Positions 62,478 through 64,000 of a DNA stretch of 64,000 bases are shown piece after piece. Origin of the DNA: Pseudomonas lundensis (GTDB lineage Bacteria; Pseudomonadota; Gammaproteobacteria; Pseudomonadales; Pseudomonadaceae). The stretch lies in assembly GCF_001042985.1 (NCBI RefSeq), contig NZ_JYKY01000024.1, forward strand, positions 21,339 through 85,338, written 5' to 3'. Numbering within the stretch: the stretch's first letter is position 1; every line of letters starts with the position of its first letter. The position numbers and the translations under genes are program-made. The notes below the pieces were generated by a model. It saw only the letters and a program-made list of their open reading frames with translations. It made no database searches and was not told the origin of the DNA.

Positions 62478-63263
62478 TCATTTCAGATTTATGTTTGCAA
62501 AAAAATCATCAGAAGACTTATCAAGCTGACCGAGTATATGGTGCTCACGGCGCTTATAGGAATCAAAGTTCAAGTTCATCTGAGTCGCCGCTTTTTGAAC
62601 ACTCAGACTCGAAGCCTTCCACTTCCAGAACCAGGCACCGCCTTCGGAGGAGTTAAAAGTACATTCCAGACCGGCCAGGACAGTCACAGCAATACCGCCC
62701 TCAGACTCTAAGCACGGCATGATCTGACAACTGCCTACGCTACTGCCCTTACTGTTGTTATCAAACAACGTAATGATGGCATTGTCTTTTTTGATTCTAT
62801 CGAAGACTTTACCCAGTAAAGGAACGATCGCTGCGGCATTCGCCCCTGCAGCCATAGCAACTATTTCCAAAACGAGACTGTCCATGGTGACATTGACATT
62901 TTTCGTATCATGGGTGGTGTATATATAATTGGTGAAGGTCCAACCACACGCCTTCATTGATTCATGGTAAGCCTCGTACCATGCCAAGGCATTGGTTTTA
63001 CGGTTTGCTTTTGTATCGGCATAAGCTTCAGAGAGCTGGGCAATATTCATAACCGCCTGACGCTTCTCAGGAGCCACACCATCAGCAAATGCAATAACGA
63101 TTGGTGTTTCCTTCCCGATCAGTGCAGTTTCTTCTGTTGTCTCGCCTCCCACGCTTGGCGATTCAGGCGTCGTTAAAAATTGCATTTTTTGCTTGACGGG
63201 CAACGCATTAAAAAACTGTTCGGCTTCTTGGTCTGTAAAAGCAACGTTTTCACTAACAATCAT
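62478..63263 (-). CDS. unknown protein, related to the product of 60924-61574
   Basis: 261 residues. Acidic N-terminus, a Glu/Thr-rich linker (about 30-55), then the shared domain: FADGVAPEKRQAVMNIAQL, LAWYEAYHESMKACGW, a short hydrophobic helix (LEIVAMAAGANAAAIVPLLG), and a beta-rich end closing with SSDDFFANINLK. GGAGTG precedes the ATG at 63263; the longer frame to 63320 is not supported. First gene of the minus-strand trio, 610 bases from an IS66-type end. No function assignable. Confidence 0.75.
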   Translation of the reverse strand: MIVSENVAFTDQEAEQFFNALPVKQKMQFLTTPESPSVGGETTEETALIGKETPIVIAFADGVAPEKRQAVMNIAQLSEAYADTKANRKTNALAWYEAYHESMKACGWTFTNYIYTTHDTKNVNVTMDSLVLEIVAMAAGANAAAIVPLLGKVFDRIKKDNAIITLFDNNSKGSSVGSCQIMPCLESEGGIAVTVLAGLECTFNSSEGGAWFWKWKASSLSVQKAATQMNLNFDSYKRREHHILGQLDKSSDDFFANINLK

Positions 63264-63873
63264 ACAATCACTCCATTTGATTTTATTTAGCGAGCCTTCC
63301 CGACCCGTTAAATAAAACATAGCCTGCTTTTTCTACAATACAAAAAATGGTTCCTTACTTAATATTACAGAAACACGCATTACTAAAACGTTGCTTCCCG
63401 CCCCGATCAACTCCATCCGACGTTCATCCCTGAACAGAACAATAAGACAGCACTTATCAGATTGGACTGGAGAGTCGCCCTGACTACCTTGATGTACCCT
63501 GGGATTTGGTTGCGGATAGAGTCGAACAACCTCGCCGTGGCGGGCGCATGAGCGCAGGTAGTCGATTGATGCTCAACGGTTTGTGCGATGCAGTGTTTGT
63601 GATATTACTTTTCGTACAGAGCCGAACCAACGCCCAGAACACTTTCCCATGGCCTGCCCCTCAACCGAATCCTGCGCATTAGAAACAATGACGCTTACAT
63701 CGAGCTCATTACAACTAACTTAATCGACCTCTCCCCCTTCGCACACGGGCTTTTGCCACGTACGCCACCTGATTCAAACTCTATATAGCCAGCATAGGAG
63801 TTATTCACACTGCCACATTAATAAAAACCAGTAAGCCTCATATATTTATTTGACGCACACTGACGAATATTCC
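63264..63873. other. gene-free AT-rich stretch
   Basis: About 610 bases with no credible reading frame on either strand, between the unknown trio and the IS66-type end. It must contain the promoter of the trio. The middle (63460-63700) has higher GC and could be decayed coding or insertion-sequence DNA, but no remnant could be named. Confidence 0.6.
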
Positions 63874-64000
63874 GTAAGCGCTCCATAAACCCCACTTGGC
63901 TAAAGATGGGTAAAGCGTTTAGCTGTGAAGTCGAGGTTCGCAGTTCCACGGCAGCAAGGCTTCGTAATCCTCTACCGATGTCGCCGTTGGCAAACGTTCA
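63874..64000 (-). mobile_element. IS66-family element, right end (continues outside)
   Basis: The sequence from 63874 starts GTAAGCGCTCCATAAACCCC, which has the GTAAGCG tip typical of IS66-family inverted repeats, and is followed by the 3' end of an IS66-type transposase. The adjoining eight bases (AATATTCC, 63866-63873) would be the target duplication if the other end shows the same. Confidence 0.65.
63919..64000 (-). CDS. IS66-family transposase, C-terminal end (partial)
   Basis: Reading the minus strand from the window edge gives 26 residues up to a TAA at 63919-63921: ERLPTATSVEDYEALLPWNC and a short tail. The ALLPWN ending is characteristic of the C-terminal domain of IS66 TnpC transposases. 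The rest of the gene lies beyond the window. Confidence 0.7.
   Translation of the reverse strand, partial: ERLPTATSVEDYEALLPWNCEPRLHS

Noticed and set aside
63460..63700. Possible decayed transposase or insertion-sequence end
   Set aside because: Higher GC than its flanks, but translation in all frames gave no stretch I could assign to a family.

Overview
The window is high-GC gammaproteobacterial chromosome, almost certainly Pseudomonas and closest in feel to the P. fluorescens/fragi side of the genus. Evidence: a complete tad/rcp pilus cluster with its pprA/pprB/fppA regulators, and a long block (speA - sui1 - nudix - DUF2333 - gcbA - mcp - dsbD - aroQ - accB - accC - prmA - DUF3426 - dusB - fis - purH - purD - retS - marC) whose order matches the known P. 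aeruginosa chromosome. No rRNA, tRNA or CRISPR array was seen.

Layout. 0.1-7.2 kb: bile-acid/sodium symporter-like transporter, a thiolase divergent from a long FabG-like reductase and a MaoC hydratase (a fatty-acyl set), a MazG-like pyrophosphohydrolase with cmoM, and two DUF4136 lipoproteins. 7.4-21.9 kb: Flp/Tad pilus locus. tadG stands apart and converges on the pprA-like kinase; fppA and pprB follow; the main minus-strand operon runs rcpC-rcpA-tadZ-tadA-tadB-tadC-tadD-DUF3613; the pilin gene flp is divergent. 21.8-25.5 kb: a damaged surface-adhesion region. flp loses its 3' end at a junction with a 3'-truncated two-partner-secretion transporter (tpsB), no tpsA is present, and a GTGG-repeat lipoprotein is frameshifted at a nine-base C/G tract. 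25.8-33.5 kb: pbpC and an alpha-2-macroglobulin (yfhM), with a small membrane protein gene between them. 33.6-47.7 kb: dinF-type MATE pump, then speA through accC. 47.8-50.2 kb: a small cassette inserted between accC and prmA: PAAR protein, DUF6402 protein and two tandem near-duplicate membrane-anchored proteins, looking like an orphan type VI secretion effector/immunity set. 50.5-60.9 kb: prmA to marC. 60.9-64 kb: AT-richer accessory DNA with three unrecognised genes, two of them clearly related to each other, ending in the right end of an IS66-family element that runs out of the window.

Themes. The Tad locus (PprAB regulated), GcbA (diguanylate cyclase) and RetS (Gac/Rsm hybrid sensor) all act on surface attachment and biofilm, so the broken flp/tpsB/lipoprotein region suggests that this strain has lost or switched parts of its adhesion equipment. 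The strongest items for a second look are the flp/tpsB junction, the poly-G frameshift, the PAAR-DUF6402 cassette, the three-gene unknown family beside IS66, and a 106-bp imperfect hairpin between purH and purD.
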